A stretch of DNA of 64,000 nt from Mammaliicoccus sciuri (GTDB lineage Bacteria > Bacillota > Bacilli > Staphylococcales > Staphylococcaceae). Positions within the stretch are counted from its first letter, which is position 1; each line of letters begins with the position of its first letter. Shown in pieces: positions 19,735 through 29,952 of the stretch. Both the position numbers and the translations under genes were made by a program. The stretch lies in assembly GCF_025561425.1 (NCBI RefSeq), contig NZ_CP094824.1, positions 1,550,001 to 1,614,000 on the forward strand, read 5' to 3'. The notes under the pieces were generated by a model, which worked only from the letters and a program-made list of their open reading frames with translations, did not search any database and was not told where the DNA came from.

Positions 19735-21336
19735 TTAGTTATAAACACCTTGATCTCTCAAGTATTCTTCATAACTGATTTCTTTAGAAATTGCGCCGTC
19801 TTCTTTGATTTCAATTACGCGATTAGCGATTGTATTGATAAATTCAAAGTCATATGAAGTAAAGATTAATGATCCTTTGAAATTCTTCAATCCATCATTG
19901 ACTGCAGTGATACTTTCTAAGTCTAAGTGGTTTGTTGGTTCGTCTAGTAATAATACGTTAGAGTTTGATAACATCATTTTACTTAACATACATCTTACTT
20001 TTTCTCCACCTGAAAGGACACTTGCTTTTTTCTTAACTTCTTCACCACTAAATAACATACGTCCAAGGAATCCTCTTAAGAATGTTTCTGTTTGTTCTTC
20101 TGGTGGTGCATACTGTCTTAACCAGTCAACTAAGTTCATTTCTATACCTTCGAAATATTCTGAGTTATCTTTTGGTAAGTATGATTGTGTTGTTGTAACG
20201 CCCCATTTAACTGTTCCTTCATCTGGTTCAATTTCACCAGCTAAAATACGAAGTAGGGTCGTTTTAGCAATCTCACTTTCTCCGATTAATACAGCTTTAT
20301 CATTTGGGTTCATTGTAAATGAAACGTTATTTAATACTTTTTGACCGTCAATTGTTTTTGAAACACCTTGAACTTGTAATAAGTCATTACCGATTTCTCG
20401 CTCAATTGTGAAATTAACGAATGGATAACGTCTTGATGATGGTTGAATGTCATCAAGTTCAATTTTTTCAAGCATTTTCTTACGGCTTGTTGCTTGCTTA
20501 GATTTAGAAGCGTTCGCACTAAATCTTGCAATAAAGTCTTGTAATTCTTTAATACGTTCTTCTTTTTTCTTGTTTTGATCTTGAGCCATTTGAGTAGCAA
20601 GTTGACTTGATTGATACCAGAAGTCATAGTTTCCGACAAATAGTTTAATTTTGCCGTAGTCTAAGTCAGCAATATGTGTACATACATTGTTTAAGAAATG
20701 TCTATCATGTGATACGACGATAACTGTATTCTCAAAGTTAATTAAGAAATCTTCTAACCAAGCAATCGCTTTAATATCTAAACCGTTTGTAGGCTCATCG
20801 AGTAATAGAACATCTGGCTCACCAAATAAACTTTGAGCAAGAAGTACTTTTACTTTTTGGTTGTTTTCTAATTCAGACATCATTTTGTCATGTAATTCGT
20901 CTTTAATACCTAAACCTGAAAGTAAAACAGATGCATCCGCTTCTGCATTCCATCCGTTCATTTCAGCAAACTCACCTTCAAGTTCTGCTGCACGCATACC
21001 ATCTTCATCTGAGAAGTCTGGTTTCATATAAATTTCGTTTTTCTCAGTCATAACTTGCCATAATTTTTCATGGCCTTTTAATACAACATCAATCACTTTT
21101 TCATCTTCGTGCGCAAAGTGATCCTGTTTTAATACTGCTAAACGTTCATCTTTACCAAGTGAAACGTGACCTGATTGAGAATCTAATTCGCCTGATAATA
21201 CTTTTAAGAACGTTGATTTCCCAGCTCCATTAGCACCGATAAGTCCGTAACAGTTACCTGGTGTGAACTTAATATTTACATCTTCAAAAAGCTTACGATC
21301 ACCGAAACGTAAACTTACATTCGTAACTTGTAACAT
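19735..21336 (-). CDS. ABC-F family ATPase (YkpA/YbiT-like)
   Basis: The 533-residue protein has two ABC domains without membrane segments, joined by a charged helical linker (about residues 240-300). It is the ABC-F layout that acts on the ribosome. The first site is canonical: GANGAGKST and LLAQSLFGEPDVLLLDEPTNGLD. The second signature LSGGEKVR and DEPTNHLD are intact, but the second Walker A reads GESEIAKTT, with Ala where the invariant Gly before Lys is expected. The ATG at 21336 follows AGGAG at 7 bases. Subfamily assignment is tentative; antibiotic resistance is not implied. Confidence 0.88.
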   Translation of the reverse strand: MLQVTNVSLRFGDRKLFEDVNIKFTPGNCYGLIGANGAGKSTFLKVLSGELDSQSGHVSLGKDERLAVLKQDHFAHEDEKVIDVVLKGHEKLWQVMTEKNEIYMKPDFSDEDGMRAAELEGEFAEMNGWNAEADASVLLSGLGIKDELHDKMMSELENNQKVKVLLAQSLFGEPDVLLLDEPTNGLDIKAIAWLEDFLINFENTVIVVSHDRHFLNNVCTHIADLDYGKIKLFVGNYDFWYQSSQLATQMAQDQNKKKEERIKELQDFIARFSANASKSKQATSRKKMLEKIELDDIQPSSRRYPFVNFTIEREIGNDLLQVQGVSKTIDGQKVLNNVSFTMNPNDKAVLIGESEIAKTTLLRILAGEIEPDEGTVKWGVTTTQSYLPKDNSEYFEGIEMNLVDWLRQYAPPEEQTETFLRGFLGRMLFSGEEVKKKASVLSGGEKVRCMLSKMMLSNSNVLLLDEPTNHLDLESITAVNDGLKNFKGSLIFTSYDFEFINTIANRVIEIKEDGAISKEISYEEYLRDQGVYN

Positions 21337-21479
21337 TAAATGACTCCTTTTCATTAATACTTCTACCGATGAATTATATCATAAATGAAACAAAAATGGG
21401 CAAGAGTTTGAACAGTCGTTACACGAAGCAAAATGCATGTTATAATGAATAAACGAAAAACATATGAATGGAGAATGAC

Positions 21480-22382
21480 ATGGCACACGAAAAAGATACG
21501 CTTGTAGGTCGCATAGACTTTTTAAAATTGGATAGATTGGAAGGTTCAACTTATCACTTACTTGGACCAAATAGCGAACCTATTAAAATGAATGCTTCAG
21601 AAGTGGAAGATGACGATCAATTAGAAATCGGTGAAGATTATAGTTTCTTTGTATATCCTAGCCGATCTGGAGAATTATTTGCTACACAAAACATGCCAAC
21701 TATTACAAAAGACCGTTATGATTGGGTAAAAGTATTGAGAGTAGACCGTGATGGTGCTGCAGTAGATGTAGGATTACCTAGAGAAGTACTCATTCCATGG
21801 GAAGATCTACCTAAAGTTAAAGAGCTATGGCCACAAAACGGTGACATGATATTCTGTACACTTAGAATAGATAGTAATAGTCAAATGTTTGCGAGACTAG
21901 CAACAGAAACAATCGTTGACACGATGTACAAAATGGCTGAAGAATCTATGTTACATCAACATGTAACAGCAAGACCATATCGCTTATTAAGAGTAGGTAC
22001 TTTCCTCTTATCTGAAGATGGTTATAAAATATTTGTACATGAATCAGAACGTAAACATGAACCAAGACTAGGTGAAGAAATGGACGTTAGAATCATCGGC
22101 GTAAAAGAAAACGGTGAATTAAATGGTTCATTCTTACCATTGGCACATGAAAGGCTAGATGAAGATGGCCAAGTGATATTTGATTTACTTGTAGAATATG
22201 ACGGAGAATTACCATTTTGGGATAAATCAAACCCAGAAGCGATTAAAGAAGTCTTTAATATGAGTAAAGCAAGTTTCAAACGTGCTATCGGTAGATTATA
22301 TAAACAAAAATTGATCACAATCGAGACTGGTAAAATTACCATCACTAAAAAAGGTTGGGCTCAAGTTAAAAAAGAAGACTAA
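21480..22382 (+). CDS. cvfB: CvfB, S1-domain RNA-binding protein
   Basis: The 300-residue protein has S1/OB-like domains and a C-terminal winged-helix (MSKASFKRAIGRLYKQKLI) that fits CvfB/YitL. In S. aureus CvfB binds RNA and affects virulence gene expression. The ATG at 21480 has GGAG at 6 bases; an ATG four codons earlier overlaps that site. The gene diverges from the ABC-F gene and ends at a terminator. Confidence 0.92.
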   Translation: MAHEKDTLVGRIDFLKLDRLEGSTYHLLGPNSEPIKMNASEVEDDDQLEIGEDYSFFVYPSRSGELFATQNMPTITKDRYDWVKVLRVDRDGAAVDVGLPREVLIPWEDLPKVKELWPQNGDMIFCTLRIDSNSQMFARLATETIVDTMYKMAEESMLHQHVTARPYRLLRVGTFLLSEDGYKIFVHESERKHEPRLGEEMDVRIIGVKENGELNGSFLPLAHERLDEDGQVIFDLLVEYDGELPFWDKSNPEAIKEVFNMSKASFKRAIGRLYKQKLITIETGKITITKKGWAQVKKED

Positions 22383-22386
22383 TTAT

Positions 22387-22430
22387 AAAACCAAACTGAC
22401 ACTTCCAAATGAAGTTGAGTTTGGTTTTTT
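22387..22430 (+). terminator. Terminator after cvfB
   Basis: Stem AAAACCAAACT (22387-22397) with AGTTTGGTTTT (22418-22428), an inner ACTTC/GAAGT pair and a T run. Confidence 0.87.
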
Positions 22431-22460
22431 ATCGCGATTATATGCCATTTAATTACAATA

Positions 22461-22489
22461 TTGACATTATTTAAAAAGCGTTGTAAATT
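22461..22489 (+). promoter_or_regulatory. Promoter of the lacT operon
   Basis: A consensus TTGACA (22461-22466), 17 bp and a fair -10 TAAATT (22484-22489) are present. Transcription would begin about 35-40 bp before the RAT element. Confidence 0.65.
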
Positions 22490-22530
22490 ATAAATGTAAC
22501 AATATCGAACATTAATAAACAATCAAATAT

Positions 22531-22614
22531 TTGGATCGTGACTATTCAATTAGGCGAAAACCACAATTCTTGAGGTGCATGAATCACCTCTAAGTCTTGT
22601 GGTATTTTTTATTT
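22531..22614 (+). promoter_or_regulatory. RAT antiterminator site plus terminator in the lacT leader
   Basis: GGATCGTGACT (22533-22543), a short loop region and AGGCGAAAACC (22552-22562) match the ribonucleic antiterminator bound by BglG/LicT/LacT proteins. It overlaps the 5' arm (ACCACAA, 22560-22566) of a terminator closed by TTGTGGT (22597-22603) with an inner GAGGTG/CACCTC stem and a T-rich tail. Antiterminator binding to the RAT would block the terminator. Confidence 0.9.
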
Positions 22615-22639
22615 CAAATGATTGGAGGTATTGCTGCCT

Positions 22640-23509
22640 ATGATAATCAAACAAGTCCTTAACAATAATGTTGCTATTGCCATCAGTGAAAATGGTGAAG
22701 AAGTAATCGCTATGGGGAAAGGAATCGTGTTCTCAAAAAAGAAAGGTGATTTCTTATCTCATCAAACACCCGAGAAAATCTTTAGACTCGATAATCAAGA
22801 AGTGAGATTTCATTTACAGTCTTTAATTAATGATGTACCCGTACCGATTATTACGACATGTTGTGAAATCATAAATGATGTTCAACATAAATTTGATTTT
22901 ACATTTCAAGATTACATTTATGTCACATTAACGCATCATTTACATCACGCGGTCAATATTCATCAAAACAACCAAAAGATACAGACATTTTCTATTGATG
23001 TTAAAAGCATTCATCCTCGTGCATTTGAATCTAGTTTATACGCATTAACGATTATTAAACGAAATTTAAATATTTCTTTCCCAGCATATGAAGCAAATAA
23101 TCTAGCATTACATTTTATCAACGCTGAGCAACCTGAGGGTATCGAAAATCAAACTGCTTATAAGAATAAAAATATTCAACTGAACGATTTGATCAATTGC
23201 TTAAATCAAATAGGTATCACACGGAATAAGTCCAATGAATATTATTATGATAGATTCATCCAGCACTTAAAGTATTTAACAGAACACATTCTTGATTATT
23301 CTGAAGACTTATCTCAACAAGTTGATATATCATTCCAACAGCATTTAAAAACACACTATCCAAATTCTTATTTGTACGCAAAAGACTTATATAACGCCAT
23401 ATCAAGAAAGTTCAATATTGTTATTAATCAACATCACTTGTTCTATTTTCAGTTGCATATAGAACGCATATTATCATCACAAAAAGGAGGCACAACACGA
23501 GATGAGTAG
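22640..23509 (+). CDS. lacT: BglG/LicT-family transcriptional antiterminator (LacT)
   Basis: The 289-residue protein has an N-terminal co-antiterminator RNA-binding domain (MIIKQVLNNNVAIAISENGEEVIAMGKGI) followed by two PTS regulation domains with conserved histidines (about residues 95-105 and 155 in PRD1; HLKTHYPNSY and HHLFYFQLHIERI in PRD2). It should bind the RAT in its own leader and respond to lactose PTS phosphorylation. The ATG at 22640 follows GGAGG at 11 bases. It overlaps lacF by 8 bp, which is why it is assigned to lactose use. Confidence 0.9.
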   Translation: MIIKQVLNNNVAIAISENGEEVIAMGKGIVFSKKKGDFLSHQTPEKIFRLDNQEVRFHLQSLINDVPVPIITTCCEIINDVQHKFDFTFQDYIYVTLTHHLHHAVNIHQNNQKIQTFSIDVKSIHPRAFESSLYALTIIKRNLNISFPAYEANNLALHFINAEQPEGIENQTAYKNKNIQLNDLINCLNQIGITRNKSNEYYYDRFIQHLKYLTEHILDYSEDLSQQVDISFQQHLKTHYPNSYLYAKDLYNAISRKFNIVINQHHLFYFQLHIERILSSQKGGTTRDE

Positions 23510-23834
23510 AGAAGAGAATATGATGGTAGGTTTCACTATTGTAGCGATAGCTGGGGATGCAAGAAGAGAAGTTATGGCTGCTATGGAAAAAGCTAAAAAC
23601 GGACTATTCGATGAAGCGCGTAGTCATATTGAAAGTGCAAATACATTTATAACAGAAGCACATAAAGAACAAACCCAATGTTTAGCTCAAGAAGCAAGTG
23701 GTGAATCATCTGAATTAAGTTTTATTATGGTACACGGTCAAGATCACTTAATGACAACAATGGCATTACGTGATTCTGTAAATTACATCATTGATATTTA
23801 TGAACAACTTCAAACTTTAAAACAAAATGGGTGA
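23502..23834 (+). CDS. lacF: PTS lactose-specific EIIA component
   Basis: The 110-residue protein is of the EIIA-Lac/cellobiose type (three-helix trimer). The phosphorylated histidine lies in MVHGQDHLMTTMALRD and the N-terminal GFTIVAIAGDAR matches LacF. It passes phosphate from HPr to LacE. AAGGAGG lies 11 bases before the ATG, within the end of lacT. The gene is intact. Confidence 0.93.
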   Translation: MSREENMMVGFTIVAIAGDARREVMAAMEKAKNGLFDEARSHIESANTFITEAHKEQTQCLAQEASGESSELSFIMVHGQDHLMTTMALRDSVNYIIDIYEQLQTLKQNG

Positions 23835-23839
23835 TACAT

Positions 23840-25532
23840 GTGAATAAGATAATTAAATTTATTGAAAAGATGAAACCATTTTTTTGAAAAAGTGGCTTCT
23901 AATCCATACTTAACAGCAATTAGAGATGGCTTCGTTGCATTAATGCCAGTTATTTTATTTTCATCATTATTTATTTTAGCTGCTTACGTACCGAACGTTT
24001 GGGGATTCCATTGGCCAAAAAATATCGAAACTACCATTATGAAAGTTTATCAATTCACAATGGGTATGTTAGCACTTTATATGGCAGGGACTGTTACGAA
24101 ATCATTAACTGACAATAAAAACTTAAAATTACCTAAAACGAACCAAATCAATGTCATTTCAACATTCGTAGCTGCAGAATCTTCATTACTAATTGTAGCG
24201 ATGAACCCCGTTAAAGACGGTATAAGCATTGATATGCTTGGTACTAAAGGACTTATCGCATCATTTATCGTGGCATTTGTAATACCCAACTTTTATAAAT
24301 TCTTTATTGGCCGAAATATCACAATTAAGATGCCACCTCAAGTACCTGGTAATATCGCACAAGCGTTTAAAGATATGATTCCGTTTGCCGCTTCTGTCGG
24401 TTTATTCTGGATTATCGATATCGCGATTCGTCAAATTGCTAATGGTAACTTAGCAGAATTGGCGACAATTATACTGTCACCATTATTTACAGCTGCAAAT
24501 GGTTACTTAGGATTTGCGATTATCTTCGGATTTATAGCTTTCTTCTGGTTTATAGGTGTACATGGACCATCTGTAGTAGGTCCTGCTGTTATTGCGATTA
24601 TGTATAACAACCAAGTTGAAAACTTAAGATTATTTAGAGAAGGTCAACATGCACATATTGCATTAACACAAAGTACGCAAGACTTTGTAGCACTGATCGG
24701 AGGTACTGGTGCCACATTCTTAGTTCCATATATATTTATATTCTTGTGTAAGTCTAAAGAACTTAAAGCTGTTGGTAAAGCGTCATTTATTCCTACAACA
24801 TTTGCTGTAAATGAACCTTTATTATTTGGTGCGCCAATTATTTTAAACCCTGTATTCATGATACCTTTTATCGTGACACCAATTCTTAACTCATGGGTAT
24901 TGAAATTTTTCGTAGAGAATCTAGGTATGAATAGTTTCATGCATTTCTTACCATGGCCGACACCAGGACCTATAGGTATTTATATGGCATCAAACTTTGC
25001 GCCATTATCTTTATTATTAATAGCCGTTATTATGATACTCGACTTTGTGATTTGGATGCCATTTATTAAAGCATATGATCGTATTAAAGTGAGTGAAGAA
25101 CGCGGAACGATTGAAAGTCAAAATATTGTACAGCCTCAATCAAACGTAGAGTCAAACGAAAATAGTCAGGTAGAAACTACTGATACTAAAGTTCAATATG
25201 ACATTAAGGATCACGTCAACGTATTAGTCGTATGTGCTGGTGGTGGTACAAGTGGTATACTCGCTAATTCGTTAAACAAAGCTGCTAAAGAACAAAATAT
25301 TCATTTAAATGCTACTGCGAGAGCATATGGTCAAGATATGGATTTAATTAAAGATATGAACATTGTTATATTAGCCCCTCAAATGGATTCAATGAAAAAT
25401 GAAATGAAGAAATATACTGACCAGCACAATGCTCTTCTTATGACAACAACAGGTAAAGAATATATTGCACTTACAAGAGACGGAGAAGCAGCAATAGAGA
25501 AGATATACAAACTACTATCAGAAGAAAAATAA
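23840..25532 (+). pseudogene. lacE: PTS lactose EIICB, frameshifted near the N-terminus
   Basis: From GTG 23840 the product starts like LacE (NKIIKFIEKMKPFF) and then stops at TGA 23885-23887. The rest of the protein continues one frame over from bases 23874-23892. Removing one T from the T7 run at 23879-23885 joins both into a normal-length 563-residue EIICB. The C domain has the usual membrane segments and NEPLLFGAPI; the B domain has the phospho-Cys in VCAGGGTSG (near 25230). A product from GTG 23892 would lack about 17 residues and has no good ribosome site. Mutation, slippage-tolerant expression or a sequence error are all possible. Confidence 0.85.
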
Positions 25533-25549
25533 ACTAAAGGAGTATAAGC

Positions 25550-26965
25550 ATGTTAGAATTACCAAAAACTTTTGTACTAGGCGCTGCAACTGCAGCATAT
25601 CAAGTAGAAGGGTCAAGCAAAGTAGATGGAAAAGGACGTGTGCTTTGGGATGAATTTTTAGAGAAACAAGGACGATTTAGCCCAGATCCAGCAAGCGATT
25701 TTTATAATCGATATGAAGAAGATATTAAATTAGCTTCAGAACACGGTATTAAAGCGTTAAGAATTTCTATTGCTTGGTCTCGCATATTTCCAAAAGGGTA
25801 TGGGGATGTTAATCAAAAAGGGGTAACATATTATAAAAATGTATTTGCGACGTGTCGTAAATATAATATTGAACCGTATGTGACATTACATCATTTTGAT
25901 ACGCCTGAAGAACTATTCAAACAAGGGGATTGGTTATGTAAGGAGAACATCACGTATTTTGTGAACTATGCAGCATATTGCTTTGAGACATTTAAAGATG
26001 ATGTTCAATATTGGATGACGATTAATGAACCGATCGCATATACTTTAGGTCAATATGTGACAGGTGCGTTTCCACCTGGTGAACAATATCAAGTCGTCAA
26101 GTGTCTCCAAGCTCAACATAATCTTATTGTTGCGCATAGTAAAGTAGTTAAACTCTATAAAGAGAAAGGTTATGACGGAGAAATCGGTATTATACATGCT
26201 TTAACTCAAATTTATCCAATTGATCAACAACCTGAAAATGTGAACTCTGCTAAAGTTCAAGATACATTTATCAATGGATTTTTATTAGATGGTACATTTT
26301 TAGGCGCATATTCTAGTGAGAAAATGGATATAATTAATCATTTGCTTAATATATATGATGGTTCATTAGATATGACAGAAGAGGAAATGGCAATCATTAA
26401 AGAAGCTAGTCAATTACAAGATTTCTTAGGCATCAATTATTATCAAAGTAATTGGGTGAAAGCAAATGAAGCGGATAGCTTAATACATCATAATGGTACT
26501 GGTGACAAAGGTAGTTCGATTTTTAGACTTAAACAAATAGCTGAAATTGTTAAAAACCATGACGTTCCAACGACTGACTGGGATTGGTATATTTATCCTA
26601 AAGGTTTATATGATATAATTATGCGTATCAAAGAAGACTATCCAAATTATAAAAAGCTGCTGATCACTGAGAATGGACTAGGGTATAAAGATCAATTTAT
26701 AGACGAACATACGACAATAAATGATCAACCTCGTATAGACTATATAGCTGCACATATAGAAAGTATTAGTGATGCGATTAAAGATGGTGCTCATGTAACA
26801 GGTTATTTTGTTTGGTCATTGCAAGATATGTTTAGTTGGTCTAATGGTTATAATAAGCGATATGGATTATTCTATATCGACTTTGAAACACAAAAAAGAT
26901 ATATCAAGAAAAGTGCGCTATGGTATAAAGCACTATCTGAGTCATTAGAGAATAAAACAGAATAA
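25550..26965 (+). CDS. lacG: 6-Phospho-beta-galactosidase
   Basis: This GH1 enzyme splits lactose-6-phosphate into glucose and galactose-6-phosphate. The 471-residue protein carries the acid/base Glu in MTINEPIAY, the nucleophile in ITENGLGY and the phosphate-binding region near KRYGLFYIDF. It lies 17 bases after lacE with AAAGGAG before the ATG. It is full length. Confidence 0.95.
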   Translation: MLELPKTFVLGAATAAYQVEGSSKVDGKGRVLWDEFLEKQGRFSPDPASDFYNRYEEDIKLASEHGIKALRISIAWSRIFPKGYGDVNQKGVTYYKNVFATCRKYNIEPYVTLHHFDTPEELFKQGDWLCKENITYFVNYAAYCFETFKDDVQYWMTINEPIAYTLGQYVTGAFPPGEQYQVVKCLQAQHNLIVAHSKVVKLYKEKGYDGEIGIIHALTQIYPIDQQPENVNSAKVQDTFINGFLLDGTFLGAYSSEKMDIINHLLNIYDGSLDMTEEEMAIIKEASQLQDFLGINYYQSNWVKANEADSLIHHNGTGDKGSSIFRLKQIAEIVKNHDVPTTDWDWYIYPKGLYDIIMRIKEDYPNYKKLLITENGLGYKDQFIDEHTTINDQPRIDYIAAHIESISDAIKDGAHVTGYFVWSLQDMFSWSNGYNKRYGLFYIDFETQKRYIKKSALWYKALSESLENKTE

Positions 26966-26977
26966 ATAAGAAACTAA

Positions 26978-27012
26978 ACCCCGCTTCTAGATTAAATAGA
27001 AGCGGGGTATTT
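26978..27012. terminator. Bidirectional terminator between lacG and lacD
   Basis: An 11-bp GC-rich stem ACCCCGCTTCT/AGAAGCGGGGT (26978-26988, 26998-27008) lies between the two convergent lac operons. Confidence 0.88.
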
Positions 27013-27016
27013 ATAA

Positions 27017-27956
27017 TTAAATTATAGCTGTTGCATATTGTTCAATTACTTTATTTAGATTTTGTATATTACTAATACCTTCATCATTTAACCAAGCATT
27101 GCATCCTTGTTCGCCATCTTTAACATATGCTTGAGTAGCGCCTGCCCATGTAGCTCTTCCACATAACACACCGTTAAATTTAGATTCTGATTCATAAGCA
27201 AATTTCAATGTTTCTTGGAATAAAGTAGGTGATACGCCTGCACTTAGCAAGATAAATGGTAAATGTGTTGCGTCTGATTGCTCTTTGAAATACTGCCTAG
27301 CTTGTGCTTTCGTATATACTGGATTATCACCAAAGCCTTCTACAAAATTCATATTAACTGGTACTTCTACTTTTAATACGTCTACTTTAAATCGGTCTTC
27401 TGAGAATAATTTCATTGCTTCGATAACTTTATGAGGTTTAACTTTTGCGTATGCTTCACTTAAATTATCATCATTTGTTGCGTCATATGACACGATTTCT
27501 AAGAAAAATGGAATATCCAACGCTACACACTCAGCACCGACTCTTTCAACAAAGGCTTCTTTTTGTGCGTTGATTTCTTGTGATTCATCAACATCAAAAT
27601 ATACGAGTAATTTAATGGCATCTGCACCTTGTTGTTTTAAGTGCGTGTACAGACCATGTATTTAATAAATCAGGTAAACGACCTGGTGTTGCTTTATCAT
27701 AGCCAGTCTTTTCGTAAGCTAAGATTAAACCGCAATTAGGATGCCTTTCTTTTGAAGCGGGTAATCCATACTCAGGATCTAATAATATACTTGAAGAAAA
27801 TTCCGTTAATGTCTTAGATATTTGTACTTTAAAATCTTCTATCGTTTCTGATGCTACATTTTCACCAAGCATCTTCTTTAATGCACCGCGTTGATCAATA
27901 GCAAGTGCAGCAATTTGGCCTATATCGTTTGTGAGTTTTGATAAATTTTTAACCAT
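27017..27956 (-). pseudogene. lacD: Tagatose-1,6-diphosphate aldolase, frameshifted
   Basis: The N-terminal third (LAIDQRGALKKM; SSILLDPEYGLPAS) runs to WSVHALK, then reads out of frame to a stop at 27612. The remaining two thirds ([43 protein letters not shown]) continue in the next frame. Dropping one A from the AAAA run near 27636-27641 restores a 312-residue LacD with the join [10 protein letters not shown]. As written the aldolase is non-functional. The ATG directly follows the lacC stop. Confidence 0.87.
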
Positions 27957-28908
27957 TTAAAAACACTCCAATTGTTCAATTTTTATTTTTGCTAAATAAT
28001 ACTCAAAATTCTCTTTCATTAAGAATCCAGTTTTCTGTTCTAAAGCATTCGCAATTCCAGCAGCCATGGCTGATTTAACAGCATAGTGAACATCTTGTTT
28101 ATGTATGAGTCCATAACTAAATCCTGCTATAGAACTGTCACCAGAACCAACTGCGTTAACAACTTTAATTTTAGGAATATTTACTTTATAAATTTGATGC
28201 TGATATTTATAAAGTGCACCATTAGAACCAAGTGAAATCATCACACAAGGAATTTGGTTTAAAAGAGGGGATTTCAATGCTTCGATAATCTCTTGATGAT
28301 TATCATGATTTTTTCACATTAAATAGCTGATTTAGTTCCTCGATATTAGGTTTAATTAAATAAGGTAAGCTTTGACTTTCATGATTTAATAAATCTTTTA
28401 AAGTATGACCATTTACATCTAACAATACTTTCTTACCGTGACTAACAGCGAAATCGATAAGTGCCTGATAAGTTTCAACATTCATGCCTGGTAGAGCACT
28501 ACCTGATATCGCAACAATGTCATGCGCTTGAATAAGTTTAGTCACATGCTTCATAAATGACTGAATATCTTCTTGCGTAATTGGATCTCCTGGTTCAAGT
28601 AATTCTGTTTGATGTGCTCCATTTAAAATCGCAATACATTGTCTCGATTCAATATTTGTTTCATAAAAATCATGTTTAATATCATCTTGATCTAAATCAC
28701 GCTTAATAAATTCACCAGTAGTACCTCTGATAACGCCAGTTGCCAAATGATTAATGCCTAAAATGTTTGCCACTCTCGTAACATTCAATCCTTTGCCACC
28801 AGCTGTTTTAATAACATTTTTAACGCGGTTCGTTTTGTTCAATTCAAAATGATCTAGTTGATAGGCGATATCCACTGAAGTATTTAATGTAATTGTTAAT
28901 AATTTCAA
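27957..28908 (-). pseudogene. lacC: Tagatose-6-phosphate kinase, frameshifted
   Basis: The N-terminal 198 residues of a PfkB-family LacC (TAGGKGLNVTRVA; ISGSALPGMN) are intact and then stop near 28303. The C-terminal part with the ATP-site motif NAVGSGDSSIAGF continues in another frame. One extra A in the A6 run near 28310-28315 explains it; with A5 the join reads NVKNHDNHQEIIEALKSP and the protein is 316 residues. The start overlaps the lacB stop by four bases (ATGA). Confidence 0.87.
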
Positions 28909-29432
28909 TGTTTCACCTCATCCACATATTCTCCTTTATTCCATTTATCAATATATTTGTTAAACTGATTGGAATCATATTGAACTTGGTCGTCTGTTAA
29001 CAATTGATTTATGCGTTCTATTAATTGATCTGATTCCGTTGTTTGGATATACTCAGCATCTATAAAGGTTTCAACGATATCAGTTATTAAATCAATGCCT
29101 GAAATCGTTCCACCGACTCCAATAATATTGCAATTATATTTTTCTTTCGCTAAACGAGCGCTTGTTATGTCTCTAACAAGTGCAACTCTCGCATTAGGTA
29201 CTTTATTTGCTGAAACACTAATACCTACACCTGTACCACAAAGTACAACACCTAAGTCAGCTTTTCCTTCTATAACAGCTTTTGCGACATTTACACCATA
29301 AATAGGGTAGTGTGTTCTTTGATGATCATAAGTTCCAACATCTATCACTTCATGACCAATACTTTTAATAAAATCTGATACTTTGATTTTTTCATCCGTA
29401 ACGATATGATCGCATCCAATAGCTATCTTCAT
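28905..29432 (-). CDS. lacB: Galactose-6-phosphate isomerase subunit LacB
   Basis: The 175-residue protein is of the RpiB/LacA/LacB family with KIAIGCDH at the start, the catalytic-loop LCGTGVGISVSANKV and the substrate-binding RVALVRD. It forms the heteromeric isomerase with LacA, converting galactose-6-phosphate to tagatose-6-phosphate. It is 12 bases after lacA and overlaps lacC. Confidence 0.95.
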   Translation of the reverse strand: MKIAIGCDHIVTDEKIKVSDFIKSIGHEVIDVGTYDHQRTHYPIYGVNVAKAVIEGKADLGVVLCGTGVGISVSANKVPNARVALVRDITSARLAKEKYNCNIIGVGGTISGIDLITDIVETFIDAEYIQTTESDQLIERINQLLTDDQVQYDSNQFNKYIDKWNKGEYVDEVKH

Positions 29433-29444
29433 TTAACTTTCTCC

Positions 29445-29876
29445 TTAACACAAACTATTTAACATATCTATTCTGATTTGATGTCGGCCAGCATCATAAG
29501 ATGATTCTCCAAATGCTTTAGCACAATTAATCGCTAGAGTAGGGCCAACAATTTCAGAAGCAAGAATCATAATTTTTGTATTGTTGTGACGTGCTGTCAT
29601 ATAAGCAGAACGGTCATCTGAAACTGAAGCAGCGATTATATTTTTATGTTTGTTCGCGATAATGAATAGTGCAATACCATAATCATCAATAATTAAAGCT
29701 TTAGCATCTTCATTATTTTTAACTGCTTCTATAGTATTTACAGTTACAGCAAACACATCGTCTTCAAGTGTTTCATCGTACAAATCAATCCATTCAATGT
29801 TAGAATGAGATAGTTCCTGAATAATCTTGTCTTTTAAAGGGCTGGATTTACGAATACAATTAATAAAAACTTTCAT
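29445..29876 (-). CDS. lacA: Galactose-6-phosphate isomerase subunit LacA
   Basis: The 143-residue RpiB-fold protein is of the usual LacA length, with DDYGIALFIIANKHKNI and RHQIRIDML. It is the first gene of the minus-strand lacABCD operon, with AGGAGGAAG before the ATG and a good promoter about 45 bases upstream. Confidence 0.93.
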   Translation of the reverse strand: MKVFINCIRKSSPLKDKIIQELSHSNIEWIDLYDETLEDDVFAVTVNTIEAVKNNEDAKALIIDDYGIALFIIANKHKNIIAASVSDDRSAYMTARHNNTKIMILASEIVGPTLAINCAKAFGESSYDAGRHQIRIDMLNSLC

Positions 29877-29888
29877 ATACTTCCTCCT

Positions 29889-29949
29889 ATGTTTGTAATT
29901 GTTTGTTTTTTGTTAATTATAATATAAAATCAAACATACTTTCTGTCAA
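29889..29949 (-). promoter_or_regulatory. lacA promoter with candidate LacR operators
   Basis: On the minus strand TTGACA (29944-29949), 17 bp and TATATT (29921-29926) form a promoter. TGTTTGATTTT lies in its spacer and AAACAAACA / ACAAACA copies follow the -10. The same TTTGTTTGAT box occurs before lacR (30806-30815). DeoR-family LacR probably binds these repeats. Confidence 0.65.
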
Positions 29950-29952
29950 TAA

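Noticed and set aside
19805-20344. 179-codon plus-strand frame
   Set aside because: It is antisense to the ABC-F gene, which has clear motifs.
22470-22488. Candidate cre site at the lacT promoter (around AAAAAGCGTTGTAAA)
   Set aside because: About four mismatches to the consensus, unlike the perfect site at 53924.
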